This document shows positions 1 through 8,348 of a stretch of DNA of 64,000 nt, piece after piece. The DNA lies in the NCBI RefSeq assembly GCF_014696315.1, contig NZ_JACJPX010000002.1, forward strand, positions 186,001 through 250,000. Reading direction: 5' to 3'. A model generated the notes under the pieces. It was not told the origin of the DNA. It ran no database searches and saw nothing but the letters and a program-made list of their open reading frames with translations. The translations under genes were made by a program, and so were the position numbers. Origin of the DNA: Calothrix membranacea FACHB-236 (GTDB lineage Bacteria > Cyanobacteriota > Cyanobacteriia > Cyanobacteriales > Nostocaceae). Position 1 is the first letter of the stretch; every line of letters starts with the position of its first letter.

Positions 1-1822
1 ACTTTATCAACAAGCTTTGGCTATACACCGGGAAGTTAGCGATAAAGCAAGTGAAACCGCCACCTTGAAATATCTTGGTGATGTACTCGCAAAACAAAAT
101 CAACCACAATTAGCGATCGCATTCTACAAACAATCAGTCAATCTTACCGAAACCATTCGTCAAAGTCTGCGTGTCGTTCCCACAGATATCCAAAAATCCT
201 ACACCGAAACTGTGGCTGACAGATATCGCCGTTTAGCCGATTTATTACTCAAGCAAAATCGCCCATCGGAAGCACAACAAGTTTTAGATTTATTAAAAAT
301 ACAGGAAGTACAAGATTTCATAGGCAATAGCCGAGTAAATAGCCCAAAAAGCGCCAATAATCCGCCAAAAGTAGCCAATCCTCAACGCGGAGTAGGTAAT
401 AACAATTCTCAGCCAACGCAAAACTTACCTCTCAAACCCCAAGAACAAGAAATCTCGCAAAAATATACCGCTATTCAAGATAAAGTGATTCTTTTAGGTA
501 AAGAACTCACAAGTCTGCGGAAAATTAATCCTAAAGAACGCACATCTGCTCAAGAAAAACGTATCGCTGAACTGGTGAAACTTGAGCAGGATAGTACTGC
601 TGAGTTCAATAAATTTATCAAAAATCCGGCTGTGGTAGCGCTGGTGCAACAATTATCTGTAACTTCCAACCAAGAAAATCTGAATTTACGACAACTCAAT
701 GCTATTCGAGATAACTTGCGTCAGTTACATCATAAAGCTGTCTTACTTTATCCGTTGGTTTTGGAAGATAGATTAGAGTTAGTCATTGTTACCGCAGATG
801 CACCACCGATACATCGCACAGTTAAAGTTACACAAGCAGAGTTAAATAAAACAATTGAAGAGTATCGCAAAACAATAGTAGTTACGCATAAAAATGTTAA
901 AGAACCTGCACTGAAACTATATAACTGGTTAATTAAGCCCATAGAAAACGACTTAAAACAAGCCGATGCTAAATCAATTATTTATGCTCCCGATGGACAA
1001 CTGAGATATATTCCTTTAGCAGCAGTATATGATGGTAAAGATTGGTTAGCACAACGTTTTGTGATTAATAACATCACATCAGCTAGCCTCACCAAATTTG
1101 ACAACAAACCAGCGAACAATATTAACGTTCTAGCTGCTGCTTTTACTAAAGGCGAATATACAGTCAAAGTTGCCAGCCGCGACGAGAATTTTAGTGGTTT
1201 GGAGTTTGCTAAAGTAGAAGTAGAAAACTTAGCTAAGACAATTCCTGGTACTAAGATATTATTAGATAATCTTTTTAGCCCTGCCGCCACAATTCCCCAA
1301 ATGAATGATTACAAAATTGTGCATTTGGCGACACATGGGCTACTAGTTAAAGATAATCCAGAAGATTCATTTATTCTCTTTGGTAATGGACAACAGGTAA
1401 CTCTACGCGAGATAGAAAATTGGTCTTTACCGAATGTTGATTTAGTCGTTTTGAGCGCTTGTCAAACAGGCTTGGGCGATAAATTAGGTAATGGACAAGA
1501 AATCCTGGGATTAGGATATCAGTTTCAACTCACGGGCGCAAAAGCTTCTATGGCTTCATTATGGTCTGTGTCTGATGGTGGTACACAAGCTTTAATGAAT
1601 GTTTTCTATCAAGTTTTGCGTTCAGGTAATCTCACCAAAGCTGAAGCTTTACAAAAAGCCCAAATTGCCTTAATTACAGGTAATTATGCTGGACTGAATA
1701 AAACCACAGAAATAGCTAGCGTACGAAATAAAAGTAGTCGTATTTTAAGTGCTGGCTCGAAGAGTGAATTCAGCCATCCCTTTTATTGGGCACCCTTTAT
1801 CCTAATTGGTAATGGACTATAA
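1..1822 (+). CDS. TPR-CHAT domain protein, 5' end outside the window
   Basis: The reading frame is open from the first base, so the true start lies upstream. The first visible part (to about base 330) reads as tetratricopeptide repeats (LGDVLAKQNQPQLAIAFY), followed by a charged, coiled-coil-like linker and then a C-terminal CHAT domain. CHAT domains are caspase/separase-like cysteine peptidases. The expected His (HLATHG, near base 1333) and Cys (LSACQTG, near base 1458) are both present, and the protein ends with the usual FYWAPFILIG block, so the catalytic half looks intact. TPR-CHAT proteins are very common in filamentous cyanobacteria and are thought to act as signalling or death-effector peptidases, but no substrate can be inferred here. 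The next gene is 400 bases away, so it is probably not co-transcribed. Confidence 0.9.
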   Translation, partial: LYQQALAIHREVSDKASETATLKYLGDVLAKQNQPQLAIAFYKQSVNLTETIRQSLRVVPTDIQKSYTETVADRYRRLADLLLKQNRPSEAQQVLDLLKIQEVQDFIGNSRVNSPKSANNPPKVANPQRGVGNNNSQPTQNLPLKPQEQEISQKYTAIQDKVILLGKELTSLRKINPKERTSAQEKRIAELVKLEQDSTAEFNKFIKNPAVVALVQQLSVTSNQENLNLRQLNAIRDNLRQLHHKAVLLYPLVLEDRLELVIVTADAPPIHRTVKVTQAELNKTIEEYRKTIVVTHKNVKEPALKLYNWLIKPIENDLKQADAKSIIYAPDGQLRYIPLAAVYDGKDWLAQRFVINNITSASLTKFDNKPANNINVLAAAFTKGEYTVKVASRDENFSGLEFAKVEVENLAKTIPGTKILLDNLFSPAATIPQMNDYKIVHLATHGLLVKDNPEDSFILFGNGQQVTLREIENWSLPNVDLVVLSACQTGLGDKLGNGQEILGLGYQFQLTGAKASMASLWSVSDGGTQALMNVFYQVLRSGNLTKAEALQKAQIALITGNYAGLNKTTEIASVRNKSSRILSAGSKSEFSHPFYWAPFILIGNGL

Positions 1823-2241
1823 ATAGCAACCATAGGATGATTTAATAAAGTGTAACGTAGCAATAATAAGATAATGGCAACTAATTACGCTATAATCACT
1901 TTTTAGAAACTGTACATCAGTAGCGGAATTTATCTTAATTCCATCACAAAAATCAGACATAGATGAAGATATATTATGAGATTTACATCTCATAATTTTA
2001 ACTTTTTAGTGGCGTAACACATCTTACTGTAAATCAGGGATATTTGTGGTAAATAAACCTCAAAAGTGCTATTTATTACAGAACTTATCCTGGGGATTTG
2101 TTAACAAATGTATCAACAAAGAGGTGAATAGCTATCTCACTAAAAATGTAGAACCAAATTTTTTCTGGTGTTTTTTTAGAGTTGCTTTTCTTTGATGCTA
2201 GGATCTACGACAATAAATATTGGGAGAAAAGTGCTATAGCT
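1823..2241. other. Intergenic region with no recognised gene
   Basis: AT-rich spacer between the CHAT gene and the XRE regulator. I see no ORF, tRNA or clear terminator. An in-frame TTG at 2182 would extend the regulator by 20 residues, but that extension does not look like protein of this family. Confidence 0.5.
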
Positions 2242-2583
2242 GTGAAACAAAAAGCAAAACCAAGGATCGCTTTGCTTCGTGAAAAGGCAGGGCTAACCCA
2301 GCTTGAGTTGTCGCGTCTTGTTGGCGTGACTGAAAGCACTATCCAGAACTGGGAAAGCGGCAGGACTGGAACGGATCATATTGAAAGAATTGTTAGGTTT
2401 TGTAAGGCTCTTAATTGCCAAGTAGAAGACCTAATTGAGTATATGAGCGAGTCACCAGAAACATCCGGCGCTCCACCAAGTTCGTTAAGTCAAATACACA
2501 ATCTCTTGGGAACTGAGAACCCTGCCCCTACTCTCAGTTCTAATGCTGAAGTTGCATCAACGCAACACGCTACAAGTAGCTGA
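2242..2583 (+). CDS. XRE-family helix-turn-helix transcriptional regulator
   Basis: Small DNA-binding protein of 113 residues. An XRE/Cro-type helix-turn-helix occupies roughly residues 8-65: the turn LTQLELSRLVGVTESTIQNW is followed by the DNA-contacting ESGRTG and by helices ending near DLIEYM. The C-terminal third is Ser/Pro/Thr-rich and looks disordered. I chose the GTG at 2242 because family members usually begin a few residues before RIALLREKAGLTQ. An in-frame TTG at 2182 would add 20 residues. The gene stands alone, and neither its target nor its ligand can be read from the sequence. Confidence 0.8.
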   Translation: MKQKAKPRIALLREKAGLTQLELSRLVGVTESTIQNWESGRTGTDHIERIVRFCKALNCQVEDLIEYMSESPETSGAPPSSLSQIHNLLGTENPAPTLSSNAEVASTQHATSS

Positions 2584-2697
2584 AATCTATCTTCAGCTAA
2601 CTAGACGCTATAGCAAGATCATTCTAGCTGCATTGGTAAAATTCTCATACCATGTGTAGCTATTTTCCTAACTCTTTCACTTTGTTCTTAAGAGGTT

Positions 2698-2797
2698 ATA
2701 CCAATTCAAATAATGTTTGCGACACATCAATATATTCTAGAGAGCAAGGCATTGCCTTGCCCCTACAATCTGTCGCATTCTTTTTTCAAATTGGTAT
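2698..2797. repeat. 100-bp MITE-like foldable element
   Basis: The element is bounded by a 9-bp perfect terminal inverted repeat, ATACCAATT at 2698-2706 and AATTGGTAT at 2789-2797. Nested inside are a second pair (TGCGACA 2718-2724 with TGTCGCA 2771-2777) and a central hairpin (GCAAGGC 2744-2750 with GCCTTGC 2754-2760). It encodes nothing. The nested symmetry is that of a miniature inverted-repeat element, and a related shorter copy lies at 30147-30225. No target-site duplication is obvious. Just downstream, 2894-2916 carries a TTTTGAA tandem repeat. Confidence 0.6.
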
Positions 2798-2807
2798 TAG
2801 TTAAATG

Positions 2808-2866
2808 TAGGGTGGGCAACATTAATCATCAGGGTTTGCACAAAATATTTCGCAATACCCACCCTA
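2808..2866. repeat. Short inverted repeat with TAGGGTGGG arms
   Basis: TAGGGTGGG at 2808-2816 is mirrored by CCCACCCTA at 2858-2866 around an AT-rich loop. The GGGTGGGCA motif recurs in other cyanobacterial spacers, including an incomplete version near 30310-30340 here. It could act as a transcript end between the two convergent genes, but it has no clear U-tract. Confidence 0.45.
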
Positions 2867-2920
2867 TAACTTACTTATCAATAAGGTAATTAGTTTTGAA
2901 TTTTGAATTTTGAATTCCCC

Positions 2921-3595
2921 TTAGGAATTGGCTTGCTGCCACATAGTATCCACAGTCACAAATTCATAACCTTGTTGTAATAATTGGGGAATCAAAATTT
3001 GGATTGTAGCAGCAACATCTTGACCGCCATCATAACCATCATGCAAGACAATCAGCGAGCCGTTTTGTACTTGCTCTAGAACGCGTTGCACTACGGTATT
3101 AACGCCAGGTCTCACCCAATCTTCTGGGACAACACTCCACATAACTGGGCGATAATTCCACTGAAAAAATAATTTTAAAGTTTGCGGTGTAAAAAAACCA
3201 TTGGGAGGCCGAACATCCCTGACTTGTTCGGGTGGGAGATTGCACGCACTATAAATAGCAGCTTGGGTTTTAGCCAAACTTTCTCTCAGGGCCGTTGGGG
3301 ATAGCATGGGGAAAGAACGATGATCGTACCCATGCAATCCAATCCAGTGTCCGCGATCGCATACTGCTTTAGCTATCTGTGGTGAACGATTGACACAAGC
3401 ACCTAACCAAAAAAAACTCGCTGGAATCTGATAACGGTCTAAAACTGCCAATACTTCGGGTGTGTATTGGGGATGAGGCCCGTCATCAAACGTGAGTGCG
3501 ATCGCTTTGCGTTTGCGATCGCCATTCCACAAACATTTAGGAAATGTCGGTTGCAGAAGGCGATAGATAATCGGAAACAAGGGAGCAAATTGCAT
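2921..3595 (-). CDS. Polysaccharide deacetylase (NodB homology domain)
   Basis: Carbohydrate esterase family 4 enzyme of 224 residues that would remove N- or O-acetyl groups from a polysaccharide or peptidoglycan. The NodB motifs are in order: TFDDGP at residues 35-40 (catalytic and metal Asp), HGYDH at 88-92 (the two metal His), RPPNGFF near 129-135, and a late LIVLHDG with the catalytic His. The length suits a bare catalytic domain. The first 20 residues are mildly hydrophobic but lack a clear signal peptide. It is monocistronic and converges on the XRE gene. The exact substrate is not determinable. Confidence 0.88.
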   Translation of the reverse strand: MQFAPLFPIIYRLLQPTFPKCLWNGDRKRKAIALTFDDGPHPQYTPEVLAVLDRYQIPASFFWLGACVNRSPQIAKAVCDRGHWIGLHGYDHRSFPMLSPTALRESLAKTQAAIYSACNLPPEQVRDVRPPNGFFTPQTLKLFFQWNYRPVMWSVVPEDWVRPGVNTVVQRVLEQVQNGSLIVLHDGYDGGQDVAATIQILIPQLLQQGYEFVTVDTMWQQANS

Positions 3596-3629
3596 TTTGA
3601 TTTATCGAGTGCTGAGTCCTGAGTTGCAG

Positions 3630-3649
3630 AGACGCGATTAATCGCGTCT
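3630..3649. repeat. 20-bp perfect palindrome, copy 1
   Basis: A perfect palindrome built on GACGCGATTAATCGCGTC. The same 20 bases occur again at 15166-15185, with matching flanks (GAG before, GT after). This is a dispersed intergenic repeat of the host genome. Confidence 0.7.
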
Positions 3650-4293
3650 GTACAAGATTGCTGAGTAAAAAATACTCATCTCTAGACCTAGCCTAGCCCC
3701 TATGACTCTCTTGTGAAGAAACCATAGCACAAGTTAAACAGCCTTGTTTGCCCACTACAAATTGACAGACAAGGGTGAACTTGATACCAAGTCTTTCCTT
3801 TTATCTTGGCTCATGGCAAAAACGCCGCTACACAGATTGAAAATACTCTATGAGAAGTCAGCTTATAGATTTCTACAAAATTTATAATTCAAAAACTGGT
3901 GAATATAAGCTTTTTAGCCATTTTCATTCAGGTTTCGGTATATGAGTGTGAATGGGCCTGGTAAATGACTTGAACAGAATTAGAAACCCTTGATCTCAAC
4001 CGATAACCTCTATCAAATTCTGGCGATAACAGGAGTTAGAAGCAGTAAGCGTAGCTTTTGAGGAGTTGGTGATGCGATTAATACAGGAGCCTGGTTGGTG
4101 TACATTCTAAACCTCAGGGTTTAATCAGATTATATATACACACCATACGGAGCAAATACTGGGCAAATGCTGAGTTGATATGTGTATGCACTGTGCTAAC
4201 TTTACTAAGGAATTTGTGTAAAGTATGTGAAGCATGACACCTTATTTGTCTGTAATTTAACTCCCCGAAGACAAAAAAAAATTGCTGGATTTT
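3650..4293. other. Intergenic region downstream of patX
   Basis: Contains no ORF of convincing length or composition. A 12-codon ATG frame at about 4052 follows a GGAG, but it is too short to support. No tRNA or hairpin terminator was recognised. Confidence 0.45.
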
Positions 4294-4530
4294 TTAAACG
4301 GCAGGATGAACATTTTTGTAGGATTCTATCAGTTCTCTACGCCCACTACCGCGATGCGGTACAGGCTTTTCTGGCTGGTTAGGCTTGGGCTTGGGTCTGG
4401 CTGAGAGCAACTGTTCTGAGCCAGATGAGGATGGTAACAAATGCGAAAATTGATTGATCGTAGCTTGACAGTTGATAGCTAGGGAAACAGCTACCAAACT
4501 GGAGGCTAAAAGTGAAACTACAGCACGCAT
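4294..4530 (-). CDS. patX: PatX: secreted RGSGR-peptide inhibitor of HetR
   Basis: Small protein of 78 residues. The N-terminus (about residues 3-20, VVSLLASSLVAVSLAI) is a hydrophobic signal-like segment. A Pro/Lys-rich middle is followed by HRGSGRR, with the pentapeptide RGSGR at residues 60-64 and 14 residues after it. RGSGR is the peptide that binds the HetR hood domain in PatS, HetN and PatX. A hydrophobic N-terminus plus a C-proximal HRGSGR is the described PatX pattern, whereas PatS is much shorter. A TCCGGA motif 57 bases upstream and an NtcA-like site beyond it match the published patX promoter layout. The predicted role is a processed, cell-to-cell signal that suppresses heterocyst formation in neighbouring cells. 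hetR lies 9.7 kb away. Confidence 0.88.
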   Translation of the reverse strand: MRAVVSLLASSLVAVSLAINCQATINQFSHLLPSSSGSEQLLSARPKPKPNQPEKPVPHRGSGRRELIESYKNVHPAV

Positions 4531-4587
4531 AGCAGATGTTTATTTTAGAACTCTCTTATTCCCTCCTACTTAGTTTTTATTACTGCA

Positions 4588-4593
4588 TCCGGA
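4588..4593 (-). promoter_or_regulatory. DIF1-type motif TCCGGA at the -35 position of patX
   Basis: TCCGGA lies 57 bases upstream of the patX ATG on the coding strand. DIF1 (TCCGGA centred near -35) marks promoters induced in developing heterocysts, and is reported within 69 nt upstream of patX genes. A transcript would start near 4556. A convincing -10 is not obvious (TAAGTA or TAGGAG at about 4572-4563). Confidence 0.65.
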
Positions 4594-4607
4594 CAAATCC
4601 CTAAAAC

Positions 4608-4621
4608 GTGTTTTTTTTTAC
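4608..4621 (-). promoter_or_regulatory. NtcA-like binding site upstream of patX
   Basis: On the patX strand the sequence is GTA-N8-CAC, one base from the NtcA consensus GTA-N8-TAC. Its centre is 24 bp upstream of the DIF1 motif, so it falls near -59 of the inferred start, the usual place for a class-I activator. The spacer is a run of A, so chance similarity is possible. Confidence 0.45.
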
Positions 4622-4640
4622 TGAATAAAAATCAACTTGA

Positions 4641-6407
4641 TTAAATAACAAGATGTTCTACGAGTAACCAATTACCAGCCGAGTTCAACCGACCCCAAAC
4701 TGTCACCAATTGCTCATGGGAGCAAGCTTTTAGTTGTTCATCAACGTACGATCGCACGGTTACAAGCTGCCAAATCTGCTTTTGATGCGTTGTTGGTGTC
4801 ATGATGCTGAATCTGTAATCTTGCTGATGTAAGCGATGAAATACACCTGTATAGCAATTACTCAACCGTGATAATACTGGATTTGCAAACTCGTAATTAC
4901 ACGTAGATGATATTAAGCCAGGACAGTTACCATCAAGCGGATAGCTGGCAGGATTGTTGAGATAATTTATTTGCGACCGTATCCACTGAGGATCAGCAAG
5001 TGTTGAATTGAACAATGGAATAATTGCCGCAGGCGATCGCTTGTCTTCTAATAAAGCCATTTGTAGCGCCCTCACTGGTAAATCCCGCGGTTGACAGTTC
5101 AACTCAATGCACATAGCCGCAGCCATTCCCGCAGCTTGACCAATACCCATCACCACAGGTTGCAATCGAGTTGCGCCATTAGCAATATGGGAAACAGAAA
5201 TATTCTTTTCGCAGACTAAAAAGCCGTCTATAGTTGCAGGAATCAGGCTGCTATAGGGAATTGTGAAGGGTGTCCCCGTCCAGCGTCCTCCCCAACGAAT
5301 CGATTTAGGTTGCAGGGGAAAGTTAAAGCCTGGGTAATGGTGGTCGTTGGCATAGTTAGCGATCGCGATTGCATCTATATTTAATGATGCAACCTGACCC
5401 CCAGGCACAGGTAAGATATTCTGTTCGGTAATCGTTGTCATTCCCACCAAGCGCCGACTTTCGCGGTAATAGGGATGCAAAGCAAAAGCTGTGGGTGAAT
5501 GGGGAAATACCTGTGCAGCTAAACCATAGCGCCTACCAACCTGATTTTGGATGTAATGGGCAAAATTTTGACTATGCCAGCGAGATTCTTGAATATATTC
5601 ATCTCTGCTTGCTTTTGACTCTATTAGCCGCCCTAAACCTTCGCCATAGTCATTACCGCATATAGGCCAATTGAGCATCAATAGACCCCCTGGTAAGCGC
5701 CCATAATGCAAAAATTGTTCTGCACCATAACCATCCCAAGCACCTGCAAATTTAGATGGATCGTAATTTGGCCCTGGGGGAATTTCTGGGGCGATATCTG
5801 TACCAAAATCTTGCATTAGCACCACCCCAGTTGGCGCTTGTACAGGGTATTTTTCCGTGAGAGAATTAGGAGATTCTGGGGCGCTAGGTTCTTCCCATTG
5901 CGATCGCCATTCCCAACCCCAACGAAAAGGTATTTCAGCCAAAGCTAATAAATCGCCTAATTCTGTACCATCGAGAGTAATTTTGGCTTTAACAATAAAA
6001 TTGCTAAAGCGAACCCCAGTTATACAACTTCCTTCGCGAAACACCTCTAAGGGAACTTCTCCCCCAATCCAATGCAGATTTGCCAACTCCGCCACCCAAT
6101 CCGCAAAAATCTGCGCCCCAACTCGCGGATCGAAACTAAAAAAGCTTACCCAGCTGTGATCCAAACCTTCTGGTTGACGTTGCTGTAATTCTCGTAAAAA
6201 CTCACCCCACAACCCTGTCTGAAAAGCTTCTAATTCATTGCCATCAGGGACAGATACCCCAGCAGAGGTTAACATTCCCCCCAACCAGGCAAACTCACTC
6301 ACCAGGATAGTTTTTGCCCCACGTCGCGCCGCCTGAATCGCTGCAGCTGTACCGCCTACTCCACCACCCACAACTAAAACATCAGCTTGATATATCTGAT
6401 TCAGCAT
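4641..6407 (-). CDS. FAD-dependent oxidoreductase (FAD_oxidored family)
   Basis: 588 residues. The N-terminal dinucleotide-binding fold (VLVVGGGVGGTAAAIQAARRG, acidic partner after the second strand) is followed by LGGMLTSAG, typical of FAD-dependent proteins of the FAD_oxidored family. A later FAD-contact region reads NGATRLQPVVMGIGQAAGMAA. The last ~120 residues are a less conserved C-terminal extension. No partner enzyme is next to it, so the substrate is unknown. Its stop lies about 110 bp upstream of the patX start on the same strand, with the patX promoter motifs just beyond its 3' end. Confidence 0.85.
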   Translation of the reverse strand: MLNQIYQADVLVVGGGVGGTAAAIQAARRGAKTILVSEFAWLGGMLTSAGVSVPDGNELEAFQTGLWGEFLRELQQRQPEGLDHSWVSFFSFDPRVGAQIFADWVAELANLHWIGGEVPLEVFREGSCITGVRFSNFIVKAKITLDGTELGDLLALAEIPFRWGWEWRSQWEEPSAPESPNSLTEKYPVQAPTGVVLMQDFGTDIAPEIPPGPNYDPSKFAGAWDGYGAEQFLHYGRLPGGLLMLNWPICGNDYGEGLGRLIESKASRDEYIQESRWHSQNFAHYIQNQVGRRYGLAAQVFPHSPTAFALHPYYRESRRLVGMTTITEQNILPVPGGQVASLNIDAIAIANYANDHHYPGFNFPLQPKSIRWGGRWTGTPFTIPYSSLIPATIDGFLVCEKNISVSHIANGATRLQPVVMGIGQAAGMAAAMCIELNCQPRDLPVRALQMALLEDKRSPAAIIPLFNSTLADPQWIRSQINYLNNPASYPLDGNCPGLISSTCNYEFANPVLSRLSNCYTGVFHRLHQQDYRFSIMTPTTHQKQIWQLVTVRSYVDEQLKACSHEQLVTVWGRLNSAGNWLLVEHLVI

Positions 6408-6557
6408 TGCGTAACCCCATTCATTAAAGAAGTATAAGCAACAATGAAATGAAAAGCGTAGTAAATTATTAGATGAATGAATTGCAACAAGTCAAGAGTT
6501 AGGCTTCTGCGAGTAGGAATATTAAAATTGTTAAAATTGAATTGATGAAGATAGCGA

Positions 6558-7001
6558 ATGAAAGTTTTTTTAGCTAATACAGATCATCTCGAAAGCCTAT
6601 CGATATTGTTTGATCAATATCGTGTTTTTTATGGGCAGGTATCAGACATTAAAGCTGCAAAAGAATTTCTGAAAGAGCGTTTCCAGCATCATGATTCAGT
6701 AGTATTTGTAGCTCAGGATAATGGGGAAATCATAGGTTTTACTCAACTTTATCCCAGCTTTTCTTCAGTTTCGATGAAGCCAGTCTGGATATTAAACGAT
6801 TTGTATGTCAAAGAATCACATCGCCGGCAGAAAGCAGCAACATTATTGATCAATGCTGTACAAGATTATGCAAAAAAGAGTGGTGCAGTTCGGATAGTTT
6901 TAGCCACTCATATTTCTAATACAACTGCTCAAAAGCTCTATGAATCACAAGGATATATCAAAGATGTAGAATTTGACCATTACGCTTTACGATTGCAGTA
7001 G
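6558..7001 (+). CDS. GNAT-family N-acetyltransferase
   Basis: 147 residues, the usual length for a single GNAT fold. The acetyl-CoA-binding core is visible: a beta strand WILNDLYV followed by the pyrophosphate loop region SHRRQKAATLLINAV (RxxxxA type) at about residues 88-105, then the C-terminal motif NTTAQKLYESQGY. It would transfer an acetyl group from acetyl-CoA to an amine, with unknown acceptor. It is divergent from the FAD gene, with a 150-bp shared upstream region. Confidence 0.85.
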   Translation: MKVFLANTDHLESLSILFDQYRVFYGQVSDIKAAKEFLKERFQHHDSVVFVAQDNGEIIGFTQLYPSFSSVSMKPVWILNDLYVKESHRRQKAATLLINAVQDYAKKSGAVRIVLATHISNTTAQKLYESQGYIKDVEFDHYALRLQ

Positions 7002-7151
7002 TAGCATTACATCTCTAACTATGTTCCACCAGGTTTTGCAACTTCGGAGATTGACAGAGGTACTGTATTAAAAGCAGAAATCTCAAACCTGATAGCTTAA
7101 CTTTAACCACTAAATGTTACATCTAATAACGTTGAGAGGTGAAAAACCAAC

Positions 7152-8198
7152 GTGAAAGCACAGGTATTTAGAGGCGTAAATCAACTTTCCTACGAAGAAA
7201 TCCCAGTACCGACTCTGGAACCGGATGAAGTGCTGGTTCAGGTTCGGGTGGTAGGGTTGTGTCAATCAGATATTAAAAAAATTCGTTATCCCTTGTACGA
7301 ACCGCCGCGGATTTTTGGACATGAAACGGCGGGAACGATCGCATCTGTGGGTTCTGAGGTAAAAGGTTGGCAAGTGGGACAAAGGGTAGCGGTAATGCAC
7401 CATATCCCCTGTATGCGTTGCGCCTACTGCCTCAATGAAAATTATTCCATGTGTGATGTTTATAAAAATATCTCCACCACAGCCGGATTTAACGCTAGTG
7501 GCGGCGGTTTTGCGGAATATGTCAAAGTACCAGGACATATCGTGCAAAATGGCGGCTTAATTCCCATCCCCGACGATATCAGTTTTGAAGAAGCGAGTTT
7601 TGTTGAACCGACTAACTGCTGCTTAAAAGCAGTCAAAAAAGCGCAAATTGCACCCGGACAAACCGTATTGATTACTGGTGCGGGGCCAATTGGCTTAATG
7701 TTTGTCATGTTAGTCAAGTATTTCGGTGGGAGAGCGATCGCTACCGATTTATTACCTTCTAGAATTGAAAAAGCTTTAAATCTCGGTGCGGAAGCTGCTT
7801 TTGATCCTCGCGATCCCGATTTACCAGCGAAAATCCATGCAATCACTGGTGGGATGGGTGTTGATGTCACCTTACTAGCTGTTCCTAGCGATAAAGCATT
7901 CTTTCAAGCCTTGGATTGCACTCGTAAAGGCGGCAAAATTCTCTTTTTCGCAGAGTTCCCCGACGAAGTACAAATTCCCATCAACCCGAATATCTTGTAT
8001 CGCCGAGAAATTGACTTAATGGGTAGTTACAGTTCATCCTACCGCCTGCAAAATCTCTCAGCCGATATAGTATTTAATCGGCGGATTAATGTACAAGCAT
8101 TAATTAGCGATCGCTATCCCCTACAAAATTTATCAGCCGCCGTCGATCAAGCGATCGCCCCCACACCAGAAACCTACAAAATCTTGATTTATCCGTAA
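7152..8198 (+). CDS. Zinc-dependent medium-chain alcohol dehydrogenase
   Basis: 348 residues, standard for the family. Catalytic zinc ligands Cys37, His57 and Glu58 (GHE) are present. So is the structural zinc loop with Cys87, Cys90, Cys93 and Cys101 (CMRCAYC...C). The NAD(P)-binding fold begins VLITGAGPIGLMFV around residue 172, with an Asp after the second strand that favours NAD. Family members oxidise alcohols or polyols (sorbitol, threonine and similar); the substrate here cannot be assigned. The start is GTG, preceded by GAGAGGTG about 10 bases upstream. The next gene begins 150 bp downstream, after a repeat tract. Confidence 0.88.
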   Translation: MKAQVFRGVNQLSYEEIPVPTLEPDEVLVQVRVVGLCQSDIKKIRYPLYEPPRIFGHETAGTIASVGSEVKGWQVGQRVAVMHHIPCMRCAYCLNENYSMCDVYKNISTTAGFNASGGGFAEYVKVPGHIVQNGGLIPIPDDISFEEASFVEPTNCCLKAVKKAQIAPGQTVLITGAGPIGLMFVMLVKYFGGRAIATDLLPSRIEKALNLGAEAAFDPRDPDLPAKIHAITGGMGVDVTLLAVPSDKAFFQALDCTRKGGKILFFAEFPDEVQIPINPNILYRREIDLMGSYSSSYRLQNLSADIVFNRRINVQALISDRYPLQNLSAAVDQAIAPTPETYKILIYP

Positions 8199-8217
8199 AT
8201 CAAGGTGTCATTCGGTC

Positions 8218-8348
8218 ATAGGTAATGGGTAATTGGTAATTGGTAATAGGGGTTTGTCATTCGTCATTTGTCATTTGCTGTTTGTTATTCCCCTTTATCC
8301 TTTTCCCTTTTCCCCAGTCCCCAGTCCCCAATCCCCAATCCCCAAAAA
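8218..8348. repeat. Short tandem (7-bp) repeat tract before the PiT gene
   Basis: Successive degenerate heptamers: GGTAATT units (8220-8248), GTCATTT-type units (8255-8275), then CCCCARTC units (8308-8345) running right up to the next gene's ATG. These are the short tandemly repeated sequences of heterocystous cyanobacteria. The same C-rich unit reappears inside the downstream coding sequence. Confidence 0.7.

Noticed and set aside
4646-4675. GTAACCAATTAC as an NtcA site for patX
   Set aside because: The half-sites are only 6 bases apart instead of 8, and it is inside the FAD gene; the GTA-N8-CAC site at 4608-4621 fits better.
8268-8348. 27-residue N-terminal extension of the PiT transporter
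   Set aside because: It translates a short tandem repeat (SPQSPIPNPQ); the ATG at 8349 begins the first membrane span directly.
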